Part shown: positions 34,481 through 42,053 of the stretch, piece by piece | Layout: each line of letters begins with the position of its first letter | Position numbering within the stretch: the stretch's first letter is position 1 | NCBI GenBank assembly: GCA_003554105.1 | Contig: PWFQ01000018.1 | Coordinates: 58,683-122,682 of the forward strand | DNA: 64,000 nucleotides | DNA from: Clostridiaceae bacterium | GTDB lineage: Bacteria > Bacillota > Clostridia > Peptostreptococcales > T1SED10-28 | Direction: 5' to 3' | Notes under the pieces: generated by a model | What the model was told of the DNA's origin: nothing | What the model saw: the letters and a program-made list of their open reading frames with translations, nothing else | Database searches by the model: none | Position numbers and translations under genes: made by a program

Positions 34481-36133
34481 TTATCCCAAAAACTGTTCCA
34501 TATCCGCATCTACATCTTGAATTCCGTTGATTCCAAACTTGTCTACAAGTACGTTCGCAACGTTTTCAGACAGGAAAGCGGGTAGGGTCGGACCGAGTTT
34601 GATATTTTTCACACCTAATGACAGGAGTGCCAGAAGAACGATGACCGCCTTTTGCTCATACCATGCGATATTATAGGAAATTGGCAGTTCGTTGATATCT
34701 TCCAACTCAAATACCTCTTGAAGTTTCATTGCAATAACTGCAAGTGAATAGGAGTCATTACATTGACCTGCATCAAGAACCCGTGGGATTCCTCCGATAT
34801 CTCCAAGTCCCAGCTTATTATACCTGTACTTTGCACATCCTGCAGTAAGAATGATGGTATCCTCGGGTAAGGCTTTTGCAAAATCCGTATAGTATTCTCT
34901 GGATTTCATTCTTCCATCGCATCCCGCCATGACGAAGAACTGTTTAACCGCCCCTGATTTCACTGCATCAACAACTTTGTCCGCCAACTGCATGACCTGA
35001 TGATGAGCAAAACCTCCCACAATCTTTCCTTCTTCTATAGCTTTCGGAGCATCTGTTTTCTTCGCATGCTCGATAATTTGAGAAAAATCCTTTTTGCCTC
35101 CCTCTTTCCGATCAGGAATATGGGGAAATCCGGGATAACCAGCAGAGCCCGTGGTATAGACCCTTTCCTTATAGCTGACCTTCGGAGGCACAATACAGTT
35201 TGTTGTAAAGAGGACCGGTCCATTGAAGGTTTCAAACTCTTCTTTCTGTCTCCACCAGGATCCTCCGTAATTCCCTGCAAAATGATCATACTTTTTAAAA
35301 GCAGGATAATAATTCGCCGGCAACATCTCTGAATGAGTATAAATATCCACTCCCTGATCCTTCGATTGCTCCAATAATTCATGGAAGTCTTTCAAATCAT
35401 GGCCGCTTACCAGGATTCCGGGGTTGTTTTTCACACCGATGTCCACTTCAGTAATTTCAGGATTCCCATAGGCTGAGGTGTTGGCTTCATCTAAAAGTGC
35501 CATGACATTGACTCCCATTTCTCCGGTTTTCAGCACCAATGCAGTCAGCTCATCGGCACTCAGGCTTTCATCCTCGGTGGCAACCAAAGCTTCCTCGATA
35601 AACTGGGATATTTCCGGTTTATGCTTTCCTAAGTTCAATGCGTGCTCACCATAAGCTGACATTCCTTTTAAACCAAATTGGACCAGAGACCGAAGGCTCC
35701 GCACGTCCTCATTGTCGTCTCTTAAAATCCCTACCTGTTTTTCTTCGGACTTAGCCTGGAAGTTTTCTCTTTTTCCGGTCCAGGTGGCATAGTTTTTATA
35801 GTCCCTCTCCTCAAGCTTCCCGTGTTCTTTCAATTTTGCTTTTATCTTTTCTCTTGTTTCCAAAGCATTTTCGATGCGATCCTTAATCGCTTCTCCGTCA
35901 AAATTCGCATTGGTAATTGTAGAGAACAGTCCATCCATAACTTCCCGATCTGTAGAATGTTCGTTGAGTCCTGCTTTCCGAGCTTGAAGATTAAACTCCG
36001 CAACGCCCTTTAATACATGAACCAACAGGTCCTGTAGGTTGGACACGTCCTCGGTCTTCCCACAAACTCCTGCCTTACCGCTGCAACCCACATTCCGTGC
36101 AGCTTCCTGACACTGATGGCAAAACATACTCAT
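34481..36133 (-). CDS. hcp: Hybrid-cluster protein (hydroxylamine/NO reductase)
   Basis: A 550-residue Hcp, reducing NO or hydroxylamine during nitrosative stress and known as a protein S-nitrosylase in E. coli. The N-terminal cluster motif is Cys5, Cys8, Cys17, Cys24 (C-x2-C-x8-C-x6-C). Hybrid 4Fe-2O-2S cluster ligands can be seen in [45 protein letters not shown] and [17 protein letters not shown] lies 8 nt before the ATG. Its upstream DNA has a -35/-10 pair overlapped by a weak TGTGA-type palindrome. The neighbouring ric and Crp/Fnr genes fit the HcpR-type regulon. Confidence 0.97.
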   Translation of the reverse strand: MSMFCHQCQEAARNVGCSGKAGVCGKTEDVSNLQDLLVHVLKGVAEFNLQARKAGLNEHSTDREVMDGLFSTITNANFDGEAIKDRIENALETREKIKAKLKEHGKLEERDYKNYATWTGKRENFQAKSEEKQVGILRDDNEDVRSLRSLVQFGLKGMSAYGEHALNLGKHKPEISQFIEEALVATEDESLSADELTALVLKTGEMGVNVMALLDEANTSAYGNPEITEVDIGVKNNPGILVSGHDLKDFHELLEQSKDQGVDIYTHSEMLPANYYPAFKKYDHFAGNYGGSWWRQKEEFETFNGPVLFTTNCIVPPKVSYKERVYTTGSAGYPGFPHIPDRKEGGKKDFSQIIEHAKKTDAPKAIEEGKIVGGFAHHQVMQLADKVVDAVKSGAVKQFFVMAGCDGRMKSREYYTDFAKALPEDTIILTAGCAKYRYNKLGLGDIGGIPRVLDAGQCNDSYSLAVIAMKLQEVFELEDINELPISYNIAWYEQKAVIVLLALLSLGVKNIKLGPTLPAFLSENVANVLVDKFGINGIQDVDADMEQFLG

Positions 36134-36180
36134 TTTTTTTCCTCCTTCTTGAAAATTTTTATACTTTTACGAGCATTAAT

Positions 36181-36219
36181 ACTATACCCGCATATGACTC
36201 TTTTGAAATATGTTTTACA
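36181..36219 (-). promoter_or_regulatory. hcp promoter with weak Crp/Fnr-like site
   Basis: On the minus strand TTTCAA (36208-36203) and TATAGT (36186-36181) are 16 bp apart. TGTAA-N6-TTTCA (36219-36204) overlaps the -35 and fits TGTGA-N6-TCACA at 7 of 10 positions, near the position of a class II activator site. Confidence 0.45.
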
Positions 36220-36257
36220 GATTATTTAACAGTTTTCTTCCGATTAAAACCAATAAG

Positions 36258-36289
36258 AAAAACACCAGCTCATTAAGAGATGGTGTTTT
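36258..36289 (-). terminator. Terminator of ric
   Basis: AAAACACCA and TGGTGTTTT flank a 13-base loop; on the minus strand it ends in TTTTTCTT. It overlaps the ric stop codon and isolates ric from hcp. Confidence 0.8.
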
Positions 36290-36986
36290 CAATATCTTTA
36301 AATAAGAGATTGTTTTCCAGATGTATGTGCTGGAAAAGATCCCGTTCAAATTCAATGAGTTTTTCAAAGGTGAACACATACGTATTGCAAGCACCTGCCG
36401 GCGGTGTAAAGTCCTTTGTAATTCTTCGGTTTTCTTTGAGAATTTCGCCTGCATTTTCATGTTCATTTTCTAATTCGGTAATGAGTCTTTCAATCTCTTT
36501 TTTGGAGGCTTTCCCTTTTTCTATTTTTATCACAAGGGGAAAGAGCTCTTCCTCTTCTTTCCGCAAATGTTCCATCAGCTCATTTTTCAATTCCACAAAG
36601 TTTTCATAGAGAGGTTTGAGAGAGTCGCCATGATTCTCGCCGTGAACTTCTTTGATCGTCTCGGTCAAACTTTCGATCCTTGGCAGATTCTCAAGCACGT
36701 ATTGATGATGGGTATCAACAATGTGACTAATCAGTTCTTCCTTTGTCATTTCATTGAAGGGAATCGTGCTTTTCTGATTTCCCGTCATCCTGCTCACCTG
36801 TCCAAGCTTTTCAACGAGAACTGTAAGGTCAAACCCGTCTTCTTTCGCCGCTTGCTTGATTGTTCGATCTCCACCGCAGCAAAAGTCAATTCCCTCATCA
36901 TAAAACAGGTTCATGGACTCAGGAAAATCTTTTGCAATTTCTCCAATGGTCATTGATTCATTCAGTCGATCAATTTTATTTATCAT
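36273..36986 (-). CDS. ric: Ric/ScdA/YtfE family iron-sulfur cluster repair di-iron protein
   Basis: A 237-residue protein that repairs Fe-S clusters after nitric oxide or oxidative damage. The N-terminal ScdA_N (DUF542) domain contains DFCCGGDRTI (Cys36, Cys37). The C-terminal hemerythrin-like bundle supplies the di-iron ligands, visible in HIVDTHHQYVLENLP, ELMEHLRKEEEELFPL, ELENEHENAGEIL and FQHIHLENNLLFKDI. AAGGAGAGAT upstream supports the start. It is divergent from the four-cysteine Crp/Fnr gene, with a TGTGA-N6-TCACG site between them, and adjacent to hcp, so co-regulation is likely. Confidence 0.95.
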   Translation of the reverse strand: MINKIDRLNESMTIGEIAKDFPESMNLFYDEGIDFCCGGDRTIKQAAKEDGFDLTVLVEKLGQVSRMTGNQKSTIPFNEMTKEELISHIVDTHHQYVLENLPRIESLTETIKEVHGENHGDSLKPLYENFVELKNELMEHLRKEEEELFPLVIKIEKGKASKKEIERLITELENEHENAGEILKENRRITKDFTPPAGACNTYVFTFEKLIEFERDLFQHIHLENNLLFKDIENTIS

Positions 36987-37055
36987 CTTATATCTCTCCT
37001 TTGAGTTTTTCTTTTGTGACTTATCTATAGTATAGGGGATCAGTTAAATTTTTCC

Positions 37056-37071
37056 CGTGATTGGAATCACA
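37056..37071. promoter_or_regulatory. Crp/Fnr-family operator between ric and its regulator
   Basis: CGTGA-TTGGAA-TCACA matches TGTGA-N6-TCACA at 9 of 10 half-site positions. It lies about 46 nt upstream of the likely ric start of transcription and about 53 nt upstream of that of the regulator, so it could control both directions. Confidence 0.72.
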
Positions 37072-37081
37072 AAGGAGTAAA

Positions 37082-37110
37082 TTTATCTATTTTTTATTCT
37101 ATGATATGAT
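37082..37110 (+). promoter_or_regulatory. Promoter of the four-cysteine Crp/Fnr regulator
   Basis: TTTATC (37082-37087) and TATGAT (37105-37110) with a 17-bp spacer, about 45 nt before the ATG. Confidence 0.6.
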
Positions 37111-37154
37111 AGAGAAAAGAAAATGTAATCAATCCGGAAAAAGAGGTGCCATTC

Positions 37155-37883
37155 ATGGAAAATCAAACTCTTCATCATGATCCCTGCTCAATCTGCAAGG
37201 AGACCTATTGTGTCAGTAAAATTTCTTTGTTCAGCCATCTGGATCGAGAGGATATGACGAAAGTCTTGAAAAAAATTGACCGTAGGAAATATAAAAAAGG
37301 AGAATTTCTTTTTCGGCCGGGAGAAACAGCGGAGAGGCTGTGGATCGTCAATGAAGGAAGTGTGAAGGTTTTTCGTTATACGATCGATGGGAAGGAACAG
37401 ATTCTTTACCTGCTCACTGAAGGAGATTTTTTAGGGGACTTGAATCTTTTCAAGGAAAACCGTTATGAATACTATTCCTCAGCCTTGGAAAATACACGGC
37501 TTTGTACTTTGACCCGCAAAAATTTCCAGCAGCTTCTTCTCGAAGTTCCCACAATCAATGAAAAAATTCTTGCCTACGCCTACGATCGAATCTCCTCCTT
37601 GGAAAAACAGATCCAAACCGTTACATCGAAGGATGTCTCTTTCCGTTTAGCAAACTTTCTCCTTCACTTCAGTCGCCACTTCGGAATCAAAAAGGGAGAA
37701 GAAATCGAAATCACCTTCCCCATCAGCCGGGAAGATATCGCAAATTACCTTGGCCTGACCAGAGAAACCGTAAGCCGTCAACTTTCACAATTTCAGGGAA
37801 TGAATCTAATTATCATGGAGGGAAATAAGAAAGTACGGATCCTTGACATTGAGGAACTTAGACATCTGGCAGCTGATGCATGA
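37155..37883 (+). CDS. FNR-like Crp/Fnr regulator with four-cysteine cluster pattern
   Basis: A 242-residue regulator. The N-terminus has CSICKETYC (Cys11, Cys14, Cys19) and an additional Cys117 in NTRLCTL. This spacing resembles E. coli FNR (three N-terminal cysteines plus Cys122) and suggests an O2- or NO-sensitive 4Fe-4S cluster. The effector barrel (about 25-135) is followed by a dimer helix and a winged helix whose recognition segment is LTRETVSRQLSQF. RETxSR is the Crp-type code for GTGA half-sites, matching the palindromes found in this cluster. GAGGTG before the ATG at 37155 sets the start. Divergent from ric; rbsK follows 36 nt downstream. Confidence 0.9.
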   Translation: MENQTLHHDPCSICKETYCVSKISLFSHLDREDMTKVLKKIDRRKYKKGEFLFRPGETAERLWIVNEGSVKVFRYTIDGKEQILYLLTEGDFLGDLNLFKENRYEYYSSALENTRLCTLTRKNFQQLLLEVPTINEKILAYAYDRISSLEKQIQTVTSKDVSFRLANFLLHFSRHFGIKKGEEIEITFPISREDIANYLGLTRETVSRQLSQFQGMNLIIMEGNKKVRILDIEELRHLAADA

Positions 37884-37919
37884 TTGAGATCAATCAAATA
37901 ACTGGAGGGGAATTTCTTT

Positions 37920-38876
37920 ATGAAAAAAATTCTTGTGGTTGGAAGCCTGAATATGGATTATGTTCTCCAAACCGAACGCCTTCCTATGAAAGGAGAGACT
38001 CTGCCTGCAAAAGACTTTCTAATGGTTCATGGTGGAAAGGGAATGAATCAAAGTGTTGCAATAAAACGTCTTGGCAGCAATCCTATTCTTATTGGATGCC
38101 TTGGTAAGGATAAGGATGGAGATACCCTCGTGCAAGGTCTGAAAGATGAGTCCATTCAGACTGCTTGGATCGCTCGAACTGAAGAGATGAAAACCGGTAT
38201 TGCCTTTATTACCGTATCCGATAATGGAGAAAATACCATCGTCGTTCATCCCGGGTCCAATCATGCCCTCAATGGGAAATGGGTGCTTGAGGCAATCCGT
38301 GAACATAGCGATGCCCACCTGCTTGTTTTACAAATGGAAATTCCCTACGATGTTATTATTTCAACCATTGATGAAGCATTTAACCGCAATATTCCTGTGA
38401 TTTTAAATCCTTCACCCTTCAAAGCGATTCCAAAAACCTCCTTTCAAAAGGTTCATACCCTGATCGTCAATGAAGTGGAGGCGAAGCAGATAGCCGAATC
38501 CATTGATGAAAAGTCCATTCTCTCGGACGGCAGGAAAAATCACCCGGAAGCCCTTATAGAATTTCTCGTAAAACAGAAGATCCCCCGGGTGATTCTCACC
38601 ATGGGGGATCAGGGAGTGTATTATAATCATGACCAAAATTCAGAGGAAGATCCTTTGATCCTTCATCGATCTGCAAAAAAAGTAAAGGTCGTGGACTCCA
38701 CCGCAGCAGGTGATAGCTTTCTTGGAGCTTATGTTGCCGGGCAATCCATAGGGTATACTCTTGATCAATCTGTCTCCTATGGGATCCATGCAGGAGCACT
38801 GGCAGTAACCAAATCCGGTGCCCAGCCCTCAATTCCTTCAAAAAAAGACCTCATCGATTTCGGATGGCGGGATTAA
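37920..38876 (+). CDS. rbsK: Ribokinase (PfkB family)
   Basis: A 318-residue sugar kinase phosphorylating ribose or a related sugar. It opens VVGSLNMDYVLQTERLPMKGET, then GGKGMNQSVAIKRLG (PfkB signature 1). DSTAAGDSFLGAYVAG near residue 262 is signature 2 with the catalytic Asp in AAGDS. A lysine-rich stretch near 245 (SAKKVKVV) fits the family. GGAGGGG precedes the ATG. It lies 36 nt after the Crp/Fnr gene with no terminator between, so it may be co-transcribed, although no functional link is obvious. Its stop overlaps that of the convergent acetyltransferase by 4 nt. Confidence 0.9.
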   Translation: MKKILVVGSLNMDYVLQTERLPMKGETLPAKDFLMVHGGKGMNQSVAIKRLGSNPILIGCLGKDKDGDTLVQGLKDESIQTAWIARTEEMKTGIAFITVSDNGENTIVVHPGSNHALNGKWVLEAIREHSDAHLLVLQMEIPYDVIISTIDEAFNRNIPVILNPSPFKAIPKTSFQKVHTLIVNEVEAKQIAESIDEKSILSDGRKNHPEALIEFLVKQKIPRVILTMGDQGVYYNHDQNSEEDPLILHRSAKKVKVVDSTAAGDSFLGAYVAGQSIGYTLDQSVSYGIHAGALAVTKSGAQPSIPSKKDLIDFGWRD

Positions 38877-39652
38877 AAATAAATTCTGAAAAGTCTCGTT
38901 TGTGAATATGCTCCGGCTGAAATTATGGATTTTAAGGAATTGTGGTTATAATACCAGCACCCGGACCGGGCAAGATATCCTTTGGCCGACACATGCTTTT
39001 GAAGGTGCTTCAGAATATTCCGGGCATATCCCTGTTGACGTTTTTCCGGCACAACAAACATTCCAATGCTGGCAATGTCCTTTACGACTCGCCCATATTC
39101 GATCACACCAAAACCAATGAACTCTTCTTCACTGTAAACCTCATAGACTTTTAAGTGAGGTTCCTTTGTCAGACGTTCTGCAGTATCCTCTTCAAAAAAG
39201 TCACCGGCAGTCTTTAATGATTCAAAACCTGTTTCTTCGTTCATTTCCTTCAACTCCAAGGCAATTTCCTTTCCTCTTGGCAAGTCCCCGTTCCTGTAAA
39301 GGGAGAAATATGCCTGTTTCTCCAATCGCTGATAATTATCCATAGCATGACTCAGGAAAAACTCATCTCCCGTTGGAATCATGGCGTTTGTTACCAGCTC
39401 CATTCGCTTTAACTCCTCCATCCATTGTCTTCCAAGCTGTCGATAATCCTCGAAAAGATGAAAGAGCATCAGGGTATGCTCTTCAAAAATACCGGCAAAT
39501 CCCACACATTTATCCTTTATCATCAGTTGATACAGCTTGCTTTTCAGTACATGATCCTCCCAAAATGAATCCACGATAATATGATTTCCCCCGTACAGAT
39601 CCTGTACCTCTTTTTCGATTTCCTTCAACGTACATCTTTTCAATGTCATCAT
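38873..39652 (-). CDS. GNAT family acetyltransferase, two-domain
   Basis: A 259-residue protein whose C-terminal half (about 130-259) has a GNAT acetyl-CoA loop, SIGMFVVPEKRQQGYARNIL, followed by GCWYYNHNSLKSIISAGAY. The N-terminal half has GNAT-like strands but no clear motif A, as in two-domain GNAT proteins. The substrate is unknown. The gene begins with ATGATG overlapping the MutS2-like stop (ATGA), so translation is coupled to it. The second ATG is an equally good start. Confidence 0.82.
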   Translation of the reverse strand: MMTLKRCTLKEIEKEVQDLYGGNHIIVDSFWEDHVLKSKLYQLMIKDKCVGFAGIFEEHTLMLFHLFEDYRQLGRQWMEELKRMELVTNAMIPTGDEFFLSHAMDNYQRLEKQAYFSLYRNGDLPRGKEIALELKEMNEETGFESLKTAGDFFEEDTAERLTKEPHLKVYEVYSEEEFIGFGVIEYGRVVKDIASIGMFVVPEKRQQGYARNILKHLQKHVSAKGYLARSGCWYYNHNSLKSIISAGAYSQTRLFRIYF

Positions 39653-41637
39653 TTCTTGTTCCCTCCCTCATATTCAATGGTTACTGATGGATCGTACTTT
39701 CTTTCCAATTGATGCTTTTTCTTTCGATTTTCTTTGGTTTCAAAGACAATATCCAGATCATAATCCTCCGGATACAACTCCTCACCCTTTATGTTCAATC
39801 GAAGGCGTTTATGGTTGATTGTCAGCTTCTTCTTTTTGACCATCACACCTACATCTCCTTTACTGTCTGTTGATTGATAAACAATCCCTGTCCTTCCGAG
39901 GCTTGAAATATAAACACTGTCACCGACGGAAAACTTCTCCTCAAGTGCTTCTTGTGCTTTCATCCTGTTTTTTATGAGAGAAGGTTTTTTCCGATGTCGA
40001 GCCACATCCCGTGAATTTGGATTCTCTGCAGGAACTCTTTCACCATGGGCACCGGTATCTGTCCTGTCGGTATCTGTCCTGTATAGTTCAGGATTATATT
40101 CTTTATTCTCACCGTAGGTCACTTCATGGGCCCGCTCAATCATCTGATGGTTCAGCCCAAGACGAAGAGCGATATGAAAGGCATTACTCTCACCGACGGA
40201 TCCCACTTCCAATCGGTAGAGGGGCTTTAACGATTGAATGTCAAATGCCATGGAACCATTAGTAAAATCGGGATGCTCCAATGCAAACCTCTTGATTTCA
40301 TTATAATGGGTGGTGGCCAATAGTGTTGCTCCTTTTTCATTCAGCTTCTCCAAAATTGCTGTCGCCAGTCCTGTTCCTTCAGCGGGATCAGTGCCGGCTC
40401 CCAATTCATCCATAATCACAAGGGATTTTTCATTGGCTTCCCTAGTAATATGAATCACATTTTTTATATGGGATGAGAAGGTGCTGAGACTCTGTTGAAT
40501 ATTCTGTCCATCTCCAATATCCACAAGGATTTTATCAAATACTGCCATTTCTGTGTTTTCAGACGCCGGGATATGAAGCCCGGATTGAACCATCAGAGTC
40601 AGGAGACCTACAGTTTTTATAGTAACAGTCTTGCCTCCTGTATTTGGTCCGGTGATGATCAATCCCCTGTAATCATCGCCCACTCTGACATCTAGGGGAA
40701 CCGCTTCATCCTGAAGCTGAGGGTGTCTTCCTCCGATCAAAACAATACGCCCATGATCGTTTAAGGAAACTCCCCGCCCATTAATGCTTTGGCTGTACTT
40801 TCCCTTCGCAAACAGAAAATCATAATTTCCCATCAGCTCCACATTCACATGGAGTTCCCGCAAATTGACCAGAATGAATCCTGAAAGCGCAGTAAGAATC
40901 TGATACTCTTCCTGTTCTTCCTCTCCCTTTAATTGGGCCACATCTCCCGAGAGTCGGCTTACATCCTTCGGTTCGATAAATACCGTCATCCCGGAGGCTG
41001 AACGGTCCACAACTCTTCCTTCCACATGTTTCTGATGCTCACTTTTTATTGGGATAACATAGGCCTCGCCCCGCTTGCTGAGAATATTCTCCTGAAGATA
41101 GGGGCTGAACCGGGGTGATCGAAGAATCGAATCCAGCTTTTCCTTTAGCCTCCCTTCCGTTATACGTAATTTTTTACGAATCCGTTCCAGCTGTGGGCTT
41201 GCCTGATCATCGATTTTCCCATGTCGGATGGTTTTGCGGATCTGATCCACAACATGCCCCAGTTCATAAAAGGACCGGGCATAACTGCTCACCAAAGGAG
41301 CATAATCTTCAAAGTTTTCCATGAATTTTTTCAGCTTCCGACCTTCCAGAAGGAATTCTTCAATATCTGATACTTCCTTCGGCTGTAAAACAATGTTTTT
41401 TTCAAGCTTCTTCACAGTCTCGGGAATCCCCTTCAGACCATGAATCGGTACGCTTTCGCTTTTTTCAAGAATTTTCACGACCTCATCCATTTCCAGAAGC
41501 CATTTCTTCACGATATGAAGATCCACGGATGGTGTCATCCGATCTACCAACTCTTCTCCAAGAGAAGAAAGAGGGTATTCTTTTACATTATCTTTTATCC
41601 ACTGATATTCCAATAGATCTAGGGTATGTTGATTCAA
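39649..41637 (-). CDS. MutS2-type ATPase lacking the Smr nuclease domain
   Basis: A 662-residue MutS2 relative. The MutS core/clamp (about 1-310) contains the stretch RSASGMTVFIEP. The ATPase has Walker A ITGPNTGGKTVTIK and Walker B LVIMDELGAGTDPAEG with HY in TTHYNEIK. A KOW-like beta domain (about 555-610; VGDSVYISSLGRTG) follows. Full-length MutS2 is near 785 residues and ends in an Smr endonuclease domain. Here the protein ends in a basic tail without the Smr LDLR or HGxG motifs. AGGAGG with 7-nt spacing points to TTG at 41637 as the start; the upstream ATG overlaps that ribosome site. DNA junction or stalled-ribosome handling is inferred from family. Confidence 0.88.
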   Translation of the reverse strand: MNQHTLDLLEYQWIKDNVKEYPLSSLGEELVDRMTPSVDLHIVKKWLLEMDEVVKILEKSESVPIHGLKGIPETVKKLEKNIVLQPKEVSDIEEFLLEGRKLKKFMENFEDYAPLVSSYARSFYELGHVVDQIRKTIRHGKIDDQASPQLERIRKKLRITEGRLKEKLDSILRSPRFSPYLQENILSKRGEAYVIPIKSEHQKHVEGRVVDRSASGMTVFIEPKDVSRLSGDVAQLKGEEEQEEYQILTALSGFILVNLRELHVNVELMGNYDFLFAKGKYSQSINGRGVSLNDHGRIVLIGGRHPQLQDEAVPLDVRVGDDYRGLIITGPNTGGKTVTIKTVGLLTLMVQSGLHIPASENTEMAVFDKILVDIGDGQNIQQSLSTFSSHIKNVIHITREANEKSLVIMDELGAGTDPAEGTGLATAILEKLNEKGATLLATTHYNEIKRFALEHPDFTNGSMAFDIQSLKPLYRLEVGSVGESNAFHIALRLGLNHQMIERAHEVTYGENKEYNPELYRTDTDRTDTGAHGERVPAENPNSRDVARHRKKPSLIKNRMKAQEALEEKFSVGDSVYISSLGRTGIVYQSTDSKGDVGVMVKKKKLTINHKRLRLNIKGEELYPEDYDLDIVFETKENRKKKHQLERKYDPSVTIEYEGGNKK

Positions 41638-41700
41638 TGTTTTTCCTCCTGTCATTCAAATCATCTCTTGATTTTATCGAACTTTATTAGAATTGAAATC

Positions 41701-41734
41701 AAAAAAACCACAGGCGTAGTTACCGAGCCTGCGG
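41701..41734 (-). terminator. Second terminator before the mutS2-like gene
   Basis: On the minus strand CCGCAGGC and GCCTGTGG (one G-U pair) are followed by seven T residues. It lies 64 nt before the TTG start. Confidence 0.8.
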
Positions 41735-41777
41735 AATAACATAGGTTTCCTATGAGTACGCAAAAAATCGAAGGAAT

Positions 41778-41981
41778 CAAAAACCGTGGGAAACCCACGG
41801 CTGCATGTTCTTCCTATGGCCGGTGTTCTTTCTCTGGAACAGGAATCAAAGCGGGAAAATTCCCATGACAAAAACATCCCAAAAATTCGGTGATTTGTCT
41901 TCTTTGTTTCCTGATATTCGCTTCCTAGATAAGAACTCCAGCATACATTCAATCGATCCCCTTGCGGTTTGTTTTGATTTC
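41778..41981 (-). ncRNA. Candidate structured RNA of about 200 nt with its own promoter and terminator
   Basis: The minus-strand transcript from a consensus promoter has no convincing gene but folds well by eye. GTTCTT pairs with AAGAAC, and adjacent TATGCTGG with CCGGCCATA (one bulge). CTAGGAA pairs with TTCCAG, and CAGGAAACAAAG with CTTTGATTCCTG (one mismatch). GACAAA pairs with TTTGTC and GGGAA with TTCCC. The overall shape is a long rod with side bulges. It ends in CCGTGGG-TTT-CCCACGG plus TTTTTG at 41800-41778. Possible identities are a 6S-like RNA or a regulated mutS2 leader; no named riboswitch or T-box signature was seen. Confidence 0.55.
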
Positions 41982-41987
41982 TCTTTT

Positions 41988-42016
41988 ATCATATACAAAT
42001 AGGGATTTCATGTCAA
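41988..42016 (-). promoter_or_regulatory. Consensus promoter of the structured RNA
   Basis: TTGACA (42016-42011) and TATGAT (41993-41988) on the minus strand are 17 bp apart. It is among the strongest promoters in the window and drives about 340 nt of untranslated DNA before the mutS2-like gene. Confidence 0.85.
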
Positions 42017-42053
42017 CAGAGTTTCACAAAATCCGTCCCCGGACTGACTGATC

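Noticed and set aside
41674..41952. Minus-strand 92-codon frame upstream of the mutS2-like gene
   Set aside because: It runs through two hairpin terminators and two other hairpins, its composition is unlike the neighbouring proteins, and a strong RNA promoter lies upstream. I treat the interval as RNA, while noting a possible AAGGGG ribosome site.
41680..41985. T-box leader
   Set aside because: No TGGNACC antiterminator bulge and no AGTA or GNTG loop was found, and the downstream gene is not a tRNA synthetase or amino-acid gene.
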